In this document: piece by piece, positions 14,987-23,700 of the stretch
How the letters are laid out: every line of letters starts with the position of its first letter
Position numbering within the stretch: the stretch's first letter is position 1
Origin: Streptomyces tanashiensis
GTDB taxonomy: Bacteria > Actinomycetota > Actinomycetes > Streptomycetales > Streptomycetaceae
Assembly (NCBI RefSeq): GCF_014648895.1
Contig: NZ_BMRZ01000015.1
Coordinates: forward strand, 124,001 to 188,000
Direction of reading: 5' to 3'
Length of the DNA stretch: 64,000 nt
Program-made: the position numbers and the translations under genes
Notes under the pieces: generated by a model
The model's input: the letters and a program-made list of their open reading frames with translations, nothing else
What the model was told of the DNA's origin: nothing
Databases searched by the model: none

Positions 14987-15820
14987 CTACAGGGAGGCGA
15001 TCACGCGGTCCGCGAGGATGTAGACGTTCTCCTCGTCCGCGTCGCCGTACGAGAAGGTCAGGGCGAAGGCGCCCGAGACGCCCGAGCCGCCGAGCAGGAC
15101 CGGGGTGCGGCCGGCGCGCAGGGCCTCGGCCAGGCGCTCCGCCGTCTCGCGGTGGCCCGGGGTCATACAGAGCGTGGTGCCGTCCGCGAAGACGTACACG
15201 TCGAGCGTGCCGAGCGGGCCCGGGCGCACGTCGGTGAGCGCGGTACGGGTGTCCGCGAGCTCCTCCAGGCGGGCCACCGTCCGCTCGTGGTCGGTGACCA
15301 CGGGCGTCTGCACCGGCACGAAGTCCGGGTGCGAGGGGTGCCGGCGGCGGGCCGCGGCCAGCTCCGCGGAGTCCTCGGGGTACTCGTCGAAGGAGTCCAG
15401 CGCGTCGGGGCCGTCGAGCGCGGCCGCCTCCGCCTCCATGGCCTCCAGGGCCATCGCCTCCAGGCCCACGAAGTCGGCCTGGCGCGGCACGAAGAAGGTG
15501 CCGTCGTCGACCGGGCCGCCCAGACCGCCCAGCAGGGACGGGGCGTCGGCCGCGTCACGGGCCTCCTGCGCGGCCCAGAAGGCGCGCGCCTCGGCGAGCT
15601 CGCGCTCGCGCTCCTCGGCCAGCGCCTCGGCGACCGCGGCCCGTATCTCGGCGGCCGGCGTGGCGCGCGCCGCCGGGACCGTGACGCCGTGACCGGCGGC
15701 CAGCTCGCCGCGGAGGGCGGTGACCTCCTTGCGGAGACCGTGGACGGCGTGCAGGGCAGCAGCGCCCACGGCCGTGGCGGCGGCCGTGGTCAGCAGCAGG
15801 GCAAGAGACATGGCGCTCAC
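14987..15820 (-). CDS. Hypothetical protein with N-terminal membrane anchor
   Basis: 277 residues. A single N-terminal hydrophobic stretch (LALLLTTAAATAVGAAAL, about residues 5-22) is followed by a coiled-coil-like E/A/R region (to about residue 85), a variable acidic middle, and a C-terminal alpha/beta-looking domain with DVYVFADGTTLCMTPGHRET and ILADRVIASL. No known domain recognised. GTG at 15820 is chosen because GGGAG is seven bases upstream; the ATG at 15811 would be 16 bases away. The 279 bases between this gene and the thiolase gene hold its promoter and a short G/C hairpin (16062-16095) at the thiolase 3' end. Confidence 0.7.
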   Translation of the reverse strand: MSAMSLALLLTTAAATAVGAAALHAVHGLRKEVTALRGELAAGHGVTVPAARATPAAEIRAAVAEALAEERERELAEARAFWAAQEARDAADAPSLLGGLGGPVDDGTFFVPRQADFVGLEAMALEAMEAEAAALDGPDALDSFDEYPEDSAELAAARRRHPSHPDFVPVQTPVVTDHERTVARLEELADTRTALTDVRPGPLGTLDVYVFADGTTLCMTPGHRETAERLAEALRAGRTPVLLGGSGVSGAFALTFSYGDADEENVYILADRVIASL

Positions 15821-16099
15821 TGACGTACTCCCGATTCCGAGTCGATCCCCCGACTTCCTACATCAGCTTGTCCCGGGGTGGTGCCCGCTGTCAGTGCATT
15901 ACGTCACGAATTGGACAGGTATTTCTGCCAGGTGTTTAGTCCCGAAACCGCTCTGACCTGGGAAAACGAACTCCCCCGGGACGTAGGTCACATCCTGGGG
16001 GAGATTCGGTCACGGCTCGGACGCGGAGCGGTTGACGCGCTCGGTCCCTGGAGAGCGGGGATCCGGGCGGGGCCGCCCCGGGCGGGCGGCCCGGACGGG

Positions 16100-17320
16100 T
16101 CAGCTCAGGCGCTCGATGACCATCGCCATGCCCTGGCCGCCGCCGACGCACATGGTCTCCAGGCCGAACTGCTTGTCGTGGAACTGGAGGCTGTTGATCA
16201 GCGTGCCGGTGATCCGGGCGCCGGTCATGCCGAAGGGGTGGCCGACGGCGATGGCGCCACCGTTGACGTTCACCTTGTCCAGGTCCAGGCCCAGGTCCTG
16301 GTAGGACGGGATGACCTGGGCGGCGAAGGCCTCGTTGATCTCGGCGAGGTCGATGTCGCCGATGGTCAGGCCGGCGCGCTTGAGGGCCTGCTTCGAGGCC
16401 TCGACCGGGCCGAGGCCCATGATCTCGGGGGAGAGGCCGGAGACGCCGGTGGAGACGATCCGGGCCAGCGGGGTCAGGCCGAGCTCGCGGGCCTTGGTGT
16501 CGGACATGATCACGAGCGCGGCGGCGCCGTCGTTCAGCGGGCAGCAGTTGGCGGCCGTGACCAGGCCGTCGGGGCGGAAGACCGGCTTGAGGCCCTGCAC
16601 GCCCTCCAGGGTGACGCCCGCGCGCGGGCCGTCGTCCGCGGAGACGACCGTGCCGTCCGGCAGCGTCACCGGGGTGATCTCGCGCTCCCAGAAGCCGTTC
16701 TTGATGGCCTGCTCGGCGAGGTTCTGCGACCGTACGCCGAACTCGTCCATCTCCTGGCGGCTGATGCCCTTGAGGCGGGCCAGGTTCTCCGCGGTCTGGC
16801 CCATCGCGATGTACGCGTCGGGGACGATGCCGTCCTCGCGCGGGTCGTGCCAGGAGGAGCCCTCGGAGGCGGCGACCGCGGCGGTGCGGGCCTCGGCCTC
16901 GGCGAAGAACGGGTTGTGCGTGTCGGGCAGCGAGTCCGAGTTGCCCTTCACGAAGCGGGACACCATCTCGACACCGGCCGAGATGAAGACGTCGCCCTCG
17001 CCCGCCTTGATCGCGTGCAGCGCCATGCGGGAGGTCTGCAGCGAGGAGGAGCAGTAGCGGGTGATCGTGCAGCCCGGCAGGTGGTCCATGCCCATCTGCA
17101 CGGCGACGATCCGGCCCAGGTTGTTGCCCTGCTCGCCGCCGGGGAGGCCGCAGCCGAGCATCAGGTCGTCGATGTCGCGCGGGTCCAGCTCGGGCACCTT
17201 GGCCAGGGCGGCCTGGACGATGGTCGCGGTGAGGTCGTCCGGCCGCAGGTCCTTGAGGGAGCCCTTGAAGGCCCGGCCGATGGGCGAGCGGGCGGTCGAG
17301 ACGATCACGGCTTCGGGCAT
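16100..17320 (-). CDS. Acetyl-CoA C-acyltransferase (thiolase)
   Basis: Cytoplasmic thiolase of the acetyl-CoA acetyltransferase family, 406 residues. The N-terminus MPEAVIVSTARSPIGRAFKG is typical. Acyl-enzyme Cys90 lies in RYCSSSLQT, His361 in the GHPFGMTG motif and the second active-site Cys391 in MCVGGGQG, all intact. Length and motifs favour a degradative or broad-range FadA-like enzyme over a dedicated PHB thiolase. The ATG at 17320 has GGAG five bases upstream. It stands alone, with no FadB homologue beside it. The upstream region contains GAGCGCTC within an AAGCGAGCGCTCAG context (17422-17435), possibly a TetR-type fatty-acid regulator site. Confidence 0.92.
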   Translation of the reverse strand: MPEAVIVSTARSPIGRAFKGSLKDLRPDDLTATIVQAALAKVPELDPRDIDDLMLGCGLPGGEQGNNLGRIVAVQMGMDHLPGCTITRYCSSSLQTSRMALHAIKAGEGDVFISAGVEMVSRFVKGNSDSLPDTHNPFFAEAEARTAAVAASEGSSWHDPREDGIVPDAYIAMGQTAENLARLKGISRQEMDEFGVRSQNLAEQAIKNGFWEREITPVTLPDGTVVSADDGPRAGVTLEGVQGLKPVFRPDGLVTAANCCPLNDGAAALVIMSDTKARELGLTPLARIVSTGVSGLSPEIMGLGPVEASKQALKRAGLTIGDIDLAEINEAFAAQVIPSYQDLGLDLDKVNVNGGAIAVGHPFGMTGARITGTLINSLQFHDKQFGLETMCVGGGQGMAMVIERLS

Positions 17321-17560
17321 CACGGCTCCATGAGGGTGCGGAGTGGGCGGACTGAAAGGGAAGTTACCCGTACGTACCGCCGGGGTCACCGTTGCCGGTA
17401 TGTGATGCGGACCTCTTTTCTAAGCGAGCGCTCAGTCGGACCCGGCCCGCGCCTCCGCGTTCCGCGCCCGGACCCGCACCTCAAGGGTGCCGCCACTGGT
17501 GGCGCGGGTCCAGGCTCGCGAGCCTCTGGCGCCGGCAAGGGGCGCCGTCCGTTGTGCCCA

Positions 17561-17603
17561 CCCCCCCCCAAGCTCTCGGCTTCGCTCGAACAGGGGGACC
17601 CCC
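17561..17603. repeat. C-run / G-run flanked dispersed element
   Basis: A run of C (17561-17569), then AAGCTCTCGGCTTCGCTCG, then CAGGGGGACCCCC. Elements of this composition (CCCCC-AAGCTCTCGGCTTCGCTCGA-CAGGGGG) occur many times in Streptomyces intergenic regions. The flanking runs can pair to form a hairpin. Recognised from memory of the genus, not from a search. Confidence 0.55.
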
Positions 17604-17611
17604 ATCGCCCT

Positions 17612-17689
17612 GCGGAACGATTGCCCACAACGGCCGGGCGCGGCCCGCAGCGGGGTGGGCACCGCCCAGCGGAACGATTGCCCACAACG
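17612..17689. repeat. Two copies of a 21-bp repeat
   Basis: The 21-bp unit beginning GCGGAACGATTGCCC and ending CACAACG occurs at 17612-17632 and, identical, at 17669-17689, 57 bases apart. Its reverse complement resembles the stem-loop at 45391-45403 (17 of 19 positions), so it belongs to a small dispersed family. Confidence 0.75.
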
Positions 17690-17701
17690 CGTGGGCGCGC
17701 G

Positions 17702-18700
17702 TCACGTCTGGGCGTCCTCCGGCGTAGGGGTCTCCGTCGGGACGGGCAGGCGCCGGCGTCTGCGGTGCTTCAGGAGGGCCCACGGCGCACGGGCCCCGGT
17801 GACCTCCGTGCCCGCCTCCTTCGCGGCCTCCGCCGCCGCCTTCGCCACCGGCAGCATGTTCTCCCGCCGGGCCGGCTCCAGCCGGTCCGTTTCCGGCCAC
17901 ACGCCGAGCGAGGCGCACAGCGTCGGCAGCATCGCCATCGCGGCCGTCGCGTACCCCTCCGCCGAGGGGTGGAAGTTGTCGATCCCGAACATCTCGCGCG
18001 GGTTCGCCGCGAACTCCGGCCCCAGCATGTCCCCCAGCGACACCGTCCGGCCGCCCTGCTCGACCACCACGATCGTCTGGGCCGCCGCCAGCTGGCGCGA
18101 GGCCCGCCGGGCCAGCCGGCGCAGCGGCTGGTAGACCGGCTCGATCGTGCCCAGGTCCGGGCAGGTCCCGACCACCACCTCCGCGCCGGCGGTCCGCAGG
18201 CGCCGGACGGCCGAGGCGAGCAGCCGTACGGACTCCGTCGGCGGCAGCCGGTGCGTGACGTCGTTCGCCCCGATCATGATCACGCACACGTCCGGCGGCC
18301 CGAGCGGCTGGGCGAGCAGGAGCGACACCTGGCGCTCCAGGTCGTCCGAGCGTGCCCCCGACAGCGCCACGTTCCGCAGGACCACCGGCCGCTCCGCGAC
18401 CGCCGCGAGCCCGGAGGCGAGGAGGGCGCCCGGTGTCTGACCCGAGCGGCGCACCCCCTGGCCCGCCGCCGTGGAATCACCCAGAAGGGCCAGCCGCAGC
18501 GGGTCGTCCGTGCCGAACGCGCGGCCGTAGAGGCCGTCGGCCACCGGCGGCAGCGGTGCCGGCACGCCGTAGACCGTGCGCTTCGCCAGCTGTGCCTCGG
18601 CCAGGAGGACCCCCACCGCCGCCACACCGATCAGTCCGATGCTCCCGCCGCCGTACGCCGCACCCGCGGCGATCCGCCGCGCCACCCTCGCCCTCGACAT
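17702..18700 (-). CDS. SGNH/GDSL hydrolase with N-terminal membrane anchor
   Basis: 332-residue esterase-type protein. An uncleaved-looking hydrophobic segment lies at about residues 13-35 (AGAAYGGGSIGLIGVAAVGVLL), followed by the SGNH blocks: LALLGDSTAAGQG (block I, nucleophile Ser), NVALSGARSDDL (block II Gly), VIMIGANDVTHR (block III Asn), and DNFHPSAEGY (block V, Asp-x-x-His). All catalytic residues are present. The C-terminus is basic and proline-rich. The ATG at 18700 has GGAGG ten bases upstream. It is divergent from cystathionine beta-synthase, a neighbourhood common in Streptomyces. Natural substrate unknown; probably acts at the outer face of the membrane. Confidence 0.88.
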   Translation of the reverse strand: MSRARVARRIAAGAAYGGGSIGLIGVAAVGVLLAEAQLAKRTVYGVPAPLPPVADGLYGRAFGTDDPLRLALLGDSTAAGQGVRRSGQTPGALLASGLAAVAERPVVLRNVALSGARSDDLERQVSLLLAQPLGPPDVCVIMIGANDVTHRLPPTESVRLLASAVRRLRTAGAEVVVGTCPDLGTIEPVYQPLRRLARRASRQLAAAQTIVVVEQGGRTVSLGDMLGPEFAANPREMFGIDNFHPSAEGYATAAMAMLPTLCASLGVWPETDRLEPARRENMLPVAKAAAEAAKEAGTEVTGARAPWALLKHRRRRRLPVPTETPTPEDAQT

Positions 18701-18803
18701 GGGGCCGTCACCTCCTTCAAGCCGTTCAGGGTCTAACTGCCCCGTAACCCGCTCCGACTACGCATACGCTGGCCACACCATTACGGAGACCCCGGAGATT
18801 ACG

Positions 18804-20192
18804 GTGCAATTCCACGACTCGATGATCAGCCTCGTCGGCAACACCCCGCTGGTGAAGCTCAACAACGTCACAGCGGGTATTCAGGCGACCGTTCTGGCCA
18901 AGGTCGAGTACTTCAACCCCGGAGGCTCGGTCAAGGACCGGATCGCCGTGCGCATGATCGAGGCGGCCGAGCAGAGCGGTGAGCTCAAGCCCGGCGGCAC
19001 CATCGTCGAGCCCACGTCCGGCAACACCGGCGTCGGCCTGGCGATCGTGGCCCAGCAGAAGGGCTACAAGTGCATCTTCGTCTGCCCCGACAAGGTGTCG
19101 CTCGACAAGATCAACGTGCTGCGGGCCTACGGTGCCGAGGTCGTGGTCTGCCCCACGGCCGTCGACCCCGAGCACCCCGACTCGTACTACAACGTCTCGG
19201 ACCGGCTCGTCCGTGAGACGCCGGGCGCATGGAAGCCCGACCAGTACTCGAACCCGAACAACCCGCGCTCGCACTACGAGACCACCGGTCCCGAGCTGTG
19301 GGAGCAGACGGACGGGAAGATCACCCACTTCGTCGCGGGTGTCGGCACCGGCGGCACCATCTCGGGCACCGGCAACTACCTCAAGGAGGTCAGTGGCGGG
19401 AAGGTCGAGGTCATCGGCGCGGACCCGGAGGGTTCGGTCTACTCGGGCGGTTCCGGCCGCCCGTACCTGGTCGAGGGCGTGGGCGAGGACTTCTGGCCCA
19501 CCGCGTACGACCGGAACGTCACGGACCGGATCGTCGCGGTGTCCGACAAGGACTCCTTCCAGATGACCCGCCGCCTCGCGAAGGAGGAGGGCCTCCTCGT
19601 CGGCGGCTCCTGCGGCATGGCCGTCGTGGCGGCCCTGGAGGTCGCCAAGGAGCTCGGTCCCGACGACGTCGTCGTCGTGCTGCTCCCGGACTCGGGCCGC
19701 GGCTACATGTCCAAGATCTTCAGCGACGAGTGGATGGCCGGACACGGCTTCCTGGAGGACACCTCCACCGCCACCGTCGCCGACGTCCTGCGTCACAAGG
19801 AGGGCGGCCTGCCCTCGCTCGTCCACATGCACCCGGACGAGACGGTCGGCCAGGCCATCGAGGTGCTCCGCGAGTACGGCGTCTCCCAGATGCCCATCGT
19901 GAAGCCCGGGGCCGGCCACCCGGACGTCATGGCCGCCGAGGTCGTCGGCTCGGTCGTCGAGCGCGAGCTCCTCGACCACCTCTTCACCAAGAAGGCCTCC
20001 CTGGAGGACCCGCTGGAGCAGCACATGAGCGCGCCGCTGCCGCAGGTCGGCTCCGGCGAGCCGGTCGCCGACCTGATGGCCGTCCTCGGCGAGTCGTCCG
20101 ACGCGGCGATCGTCCTGGTCGAGGGCAAGCCGACCGGTGTCGTCAGCCGTCAGGACCTGCTGGCCTTCCTGGCCAACGGCGGCTCGAAGTAG
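18804..20192 (+). CDS. Cystathionine beta-synthase
   Basis: PLP enzyme that condenses homocysteine and serine (or O-acetylserine) to cystathionine in reverse transsulfuration. The 462-residue protein has Lys44 in NPGGSVKDR as Schiff base, TSGNTG at 71-76 for phosphate binding, GVGTGGTISG as the cofactor phosphate loop, and GSCGMAVV. From about residue 330 a tandem CBS-domain (Bateman) pair follows (VADVLRHKEGG..., MSAPLPQVGSGEPVADLM), which distinguishes it from plain cysteine synthases. GTG at 18804 has GGAG six bases upstream. In eukaryotic enzymes the Bateman module senses SAM; whether that holds here cannot be read from sequence. Confidence 0.92.
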   Translation: MQFHDSMISLVGNTPLVKLNNVTAGIQATVLAKVEYFNPGGSVKDRIAVRMIEAAEQSGELKPGGTIVEPTSGNTGVGLAIVAQQKGYKCIFVCPDKVSLDKINVLRAYGAEVVVCPTAVDPEHPDSYYNVSDRLVRETPGAWKPDQYSNPNNPRSHYETTGPELWEQTDGKITHFVAGVGTGGTISGTGNYLKEVSGGKVEVIGADPEGSVYSGGSGRPYLVEGVGEDFWPTAYDRNVTDRIVAVSDKDSFQMTRRLAKEEGLLVGGSCGMAVVAALEVAKELGPDDVVVVLLPDSGRGYMSKIFSDEWMAGHGFLEDTSTATVADVLRHKEGGLPSLVHMHPDETVGQAIEVLREYGVSQMPIVKPGAGHPDVMAAEVVGSVVERELLDHLFTKKASLEDPLEQHMSAPLPQVGSGEPVADLMAVLGESSDAAIVLVEGKPTGVVSRQDLLAFLANGGSK

Positions 20193-20366
20193 CCGGTACG
20201 CGGCAGTTCGCGCAACTGGTACGAGGGCGACACGTACCCGCAGCACCCGCTTAACACGCGTCCGGCACATTGGTGGTCGTCGGCGTCACGGACTTCCGGA
20301 GCGGCTCCCGGGCCTCCACAGACGCCGCGGACGCGGTGACCGGCCCTGACCCGGGCCCGTGTCCCT

Positions 20367-20421
20367 CGCGGGGACCGCCGTCGTCCCGCCCCCCGGTGAC
20401 GGGGGTGCGGCGGTCCCCGCG
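20367..20421 (+). terminator. Long hairpin, probable CBS terminator
   Basis: Perfect 14-bp stem 20367-20380 with 20408-20421 (CGCGGGGACCGCCG and complement) with an inner CCCCC/GGGGG stem in the loop. It is 175 bases past the CBS stop. Confidence 0.6.
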
Positions 20422-20440
20422 CCGACCGCCTCGCACGACA

Positions 20441-20476
20441 CCGTCGGGCCCTCCGCTTCCGCGGGGGGCCCGACGG
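20441..20476 (+). terminator. Second tandem hairpin
   Basis: Perfect 11-bp stem CCGTCGGGCCC (20441-20451) with 20466-20476, loop of 14 bases. Only 19 bases after the previous hairpin; the pair probably insulates the secreted-effector operon from CBS read-through. Confidence 0.55.
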
Positions 20477-20736
20477 CGTGCGGGCACCGGACACGGGCTG
20501 ACGATCATGCTCTGGTCAACCGGGCGGCCGGGCACTACTGTCGCAACGCGCCTGAGGATCACCTGGGTCGCGCGGGGAAAAGGTGCCGTCGTGCCGGGAG
20601 TTCCCGGGACGTCCCGACTCCGCCGGGCACCCTTGACCGCCACCGCTGTCATGATCATGATCACGTGTGGCGTGGGAGCACGGCCACCGTTTCCGGGGGG
20701 AGGCATCCGCGCCGTTCGAGCCTCTAAGGAGCGACG

Positions 20737-23700
20737 TTGAGATTCCTCCGTACGACGCGAGCACCCCTGGCAGCGGTGGCTGCCGGGGCCCTGCTCGCGG
20801 GACTGACCCAGGCCGCGGCCTGGGCACAGCCCGGGCCCGCCGCCCCGCCGGCGCCCGTCACCACCGCGACCACCCCGGCGCCGGACAGCGTTCCGCCCGC
20901 CGACAGGGCCGAAGTCCTCGGCAAGGACTGGCAGAAGTCCGCCGACATCGCCTGGACCACCACCGGCGACGCGCAGGGCTTCCACCTGCTGACCGCCACC
21001 GAACAGAGCGGCTACGCCTGGAAGACGCTCGCGTCCCTGGCCGAGCCCGGCTTCGACGTGGACCAGTGGATCGGCAACGCCTGCGTCACCGGTTCCGGCA
21101 AGCGCGCCGTCGTCGTCTACGCCCCGCGCACCTTCACCAACGACCCCCGCCTGATGGCCCGCGGCGGCTTCACCGCCGTCGTCGACCTCACCAGCGGCGC
21201 CGTGACCAAGCTGAAGGTCAACGCCTCGCTGTCGTACTACAACCCCGGCTGCGGCGCGGACGAGGAAGCCGTCCTCACCCAGTCCCCGGGCGAGGACAGG
21301 AAGCAGACCCGCCTCTTCCGCGTGAACACCGTGACGGGCCAGGTCGGCGAGCCCGTCGTCGTCGACGGCCAGATCACCTCCTCGGTCCCGGCCGGCGCCG
21401 GGAAGATCGCCGCCGCCTCCGGGCGCACCCTCGTCGAGATCGACGGCAAGGGCAAGAAGAAGAAGCTCGCGACGACCGGCACCGTCCCGTACCGCATCAG
21501 CAGGGACAACGACGGCGGCTACGTCTTCCTGGAGCGCGACCAGCGCGACAGCCTCCAGGAGAAGGAGACCGCGTTCGTCCGCCGCTGGGCGGACAAGAAG
21601 GTCTCCAAGCTCGGCCACGGCTCCCTCGCGAACGCCGGCCTCACCCGGGTCGGCGGACAGGTCTACCTGACCGGCGACGTCGCCCCGGAGACCGGCGCGA
21701 GCCTGCCGAAGTCCGTCACCCGGCTGTCCGGGGTCCACAAGGACGCCACGCTGTCCACCAAGGGCCAGGCGATCGTCCAGCACACCGTCTGGGCCGACAA
21801 CATCGGCTCCCCGAAGTACCTCCAGCGGGAGAAGGCCTCCGACGTCCGCCCGGTGAACATCGACACCACCCTGCGCGACACCGGCAGGAGCGTCGACTTC
21901 ACCGTCACGCCCATGGACGCCACCTCCCCGAAGTGGGAGACCTCCCGGACCCCGTCGCCGCTCCTCGGCACCTCCCGGGGCGGCGGCACCGACGGCGACG
22001 CGGGCGGCCCGACGGCCCAGACCGCCGGCGCCCGCGCCCTCACGGCCACGGCCGCCGCCGACACGGCCGGCTCGTCCAACGAGATCGTCGAGTCGGAGCG
22101 CACCTGCTCCGTGCCCCGCAACGACCCCCGCAACCAGGCCATGCAGCCCAAGCCGCGCCAGGTCGAGTGGGCCGTCGACAAGGCCATCACCGGCAAGCTG
22201 AACATCGGCGCCTCGCGCCCGGCGAACTGGAAGAACCTCGGGATGCCGGCGTACGCGCCGCAGAGCCTCTTCCCGAACCCGGTCCTCGAAGGCGGCGGCC
22301 GCGTCCCCGCGCAGGTCCTCCTCGGCATCACCGCCCAGGAGTCGAACATGTGGCAGGCCTCCCGCTCCGCGGTGCCCGGTGTCACCGGCAACCCGCTGAT
22401 CGGGAACTACTACGGCGTCGACTACTACGACGGCAACTCGGCCAACGACTGGGACGTCAACTGGTCCAAGGCCGACTGCGGTTACGGCGTCACCCAGGTC
22501 ACCGACCACATGCGCTACGCCGGCCGTGAGCACGGCAAGGGCGGCACCGCCTGGGACTACCAGCAGCAGCGCGCGGTCGCCCTGGACTACGCGGCCAACG
22601 TCGCCGCCGGCATCGGCATCCTCGTCGACAAGTGGAACACGACCCGGCGCGCCGGACTCCAGGTCCACGACGGAAACCCCGCCAAGCTGGAGAACTGGTT
22701 CTTCGCCCTGTGGGCGTACAACTCGGGCTTCTACGAGAACGTCAACGGGAACGACGCCTGGGGCGTGGGCTGGGCCAACAACCCCGCCAACCCCGAATGG
22801 GACGCCGGCCGCCTGCCGTTCATGGAGGACCGCCTCGGCAACGAGGACGCCTCCGCCGCCGCGCGCCCGCAGCACTGGCCGTACCCCGAGAAGGTGCTCG
22901 GCTTCGCCGCCCACCCGCCGTCGTTCCTGGAGTCCCCGGGCGTCCTGGTCGCGGCGTTCCGCGCCGCCTGGTGGAACGGCACCACCGAGGACGCCACCGT
23001 GGTGGGCTCCGCGAAGTACAACCGCGCGCGCGTGAAGCCGCCGGAGGACCTCTTCTGCGGCGTCTACAACTGGTGCGAGCCCTCCAAGATCTCCGACGGC
23101 GCGAAGAACGAGCCCGGAGCCGGCCCCTGCACGCGGGACGACTTCCACTGCTGGTTCCACCTGTCCGTGCAGTGGAAGACCGACTGCTCCTACTCCTGCG
23201 GCAACGAGCTCTTCCGCTTCACCTCGCCGGACTACGACGCCGAACAGGCCGACGGCACCGCCTACCCGCCGAACTGCAGCCGCTCCGGTCTGCCGTCCGG
23301 CGCGCTGATCGTCGACGACCTCCCCGGAGGCACACCGGCGGTCAGGACGGGCTGCGGCAACAGCGACTGGTCCAACTCCGGCACCTTCACCGCCAGTTTC
23401 CCCGGTGAGTCCGGCGTCGCCCACGACGGCACCGGCGCCACGGTCTACCCCGGCAAGATCGACATGCACCAGCTCGGCGCGGGCTTCGGCGGCCACTTCT
23501 ACTTCGGCCACACCCGGGACCTCACCGCGAAGGGCGACCGCCTCAACTTCACCGGCACCTGGACGCTGAACCAGGGCCGCACCGACTGGATGCGCGTCCT
23601 GGTCCACCTCCCCGACCACGGCGCCCACACCCAGCAGGCCCGGTACGACATCGACACCGGCAGCGGTTCCTTCAACCGCCACCGGTACGTCAACCAGAAG

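Larger units (their letters stand above)
17321..17701. other. Intergenic region with repeats, thiolase promoter side
   Basis: 381 bases between the thiolase start and the SGNH esterase stop, both on the minus strand. Holds the possible operator at 17422-17435, a C-rich element (17561-17603) and a duplicated 21-bp sequence (17612-17632 and 17669-17689). The open frames crossing it translate repeat sequence and show no sign of being genes. Confidence 0.6.
20193..20736. other. Intergenic region downstream of CBS and upstream of the secreted lipase gene
   Basis: 544 bases without a convincing gene. It contains two tandem hairpins (20367-20421 and 20441-20476), a symmetrical ATGATCATGATCA stretch at about 20650, and the AAGGAG ribosome binding site of the next gene at 20726-20731. 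The promoter of the large secreted-protein operon should lie between 20480 and 20720, but no clear -35/-10 pair was found. Confidence 0.55.

Noticed and set aside
17392..17685. Open frames with GNRSAGRCPP or CGTIAHNGRARP-type translations on both strands
   Set aside because: They translate the duplicated 21-bp repeats and the C-run element, with no ribosome binding site or codon bias.
20640..20665. TCATGATCATGATCA symmetrical stretch considered as a regulatory operator
   Set aside because: It is a simple ATGATC repeat without recognised regulator; left as sequence peculiarity only.
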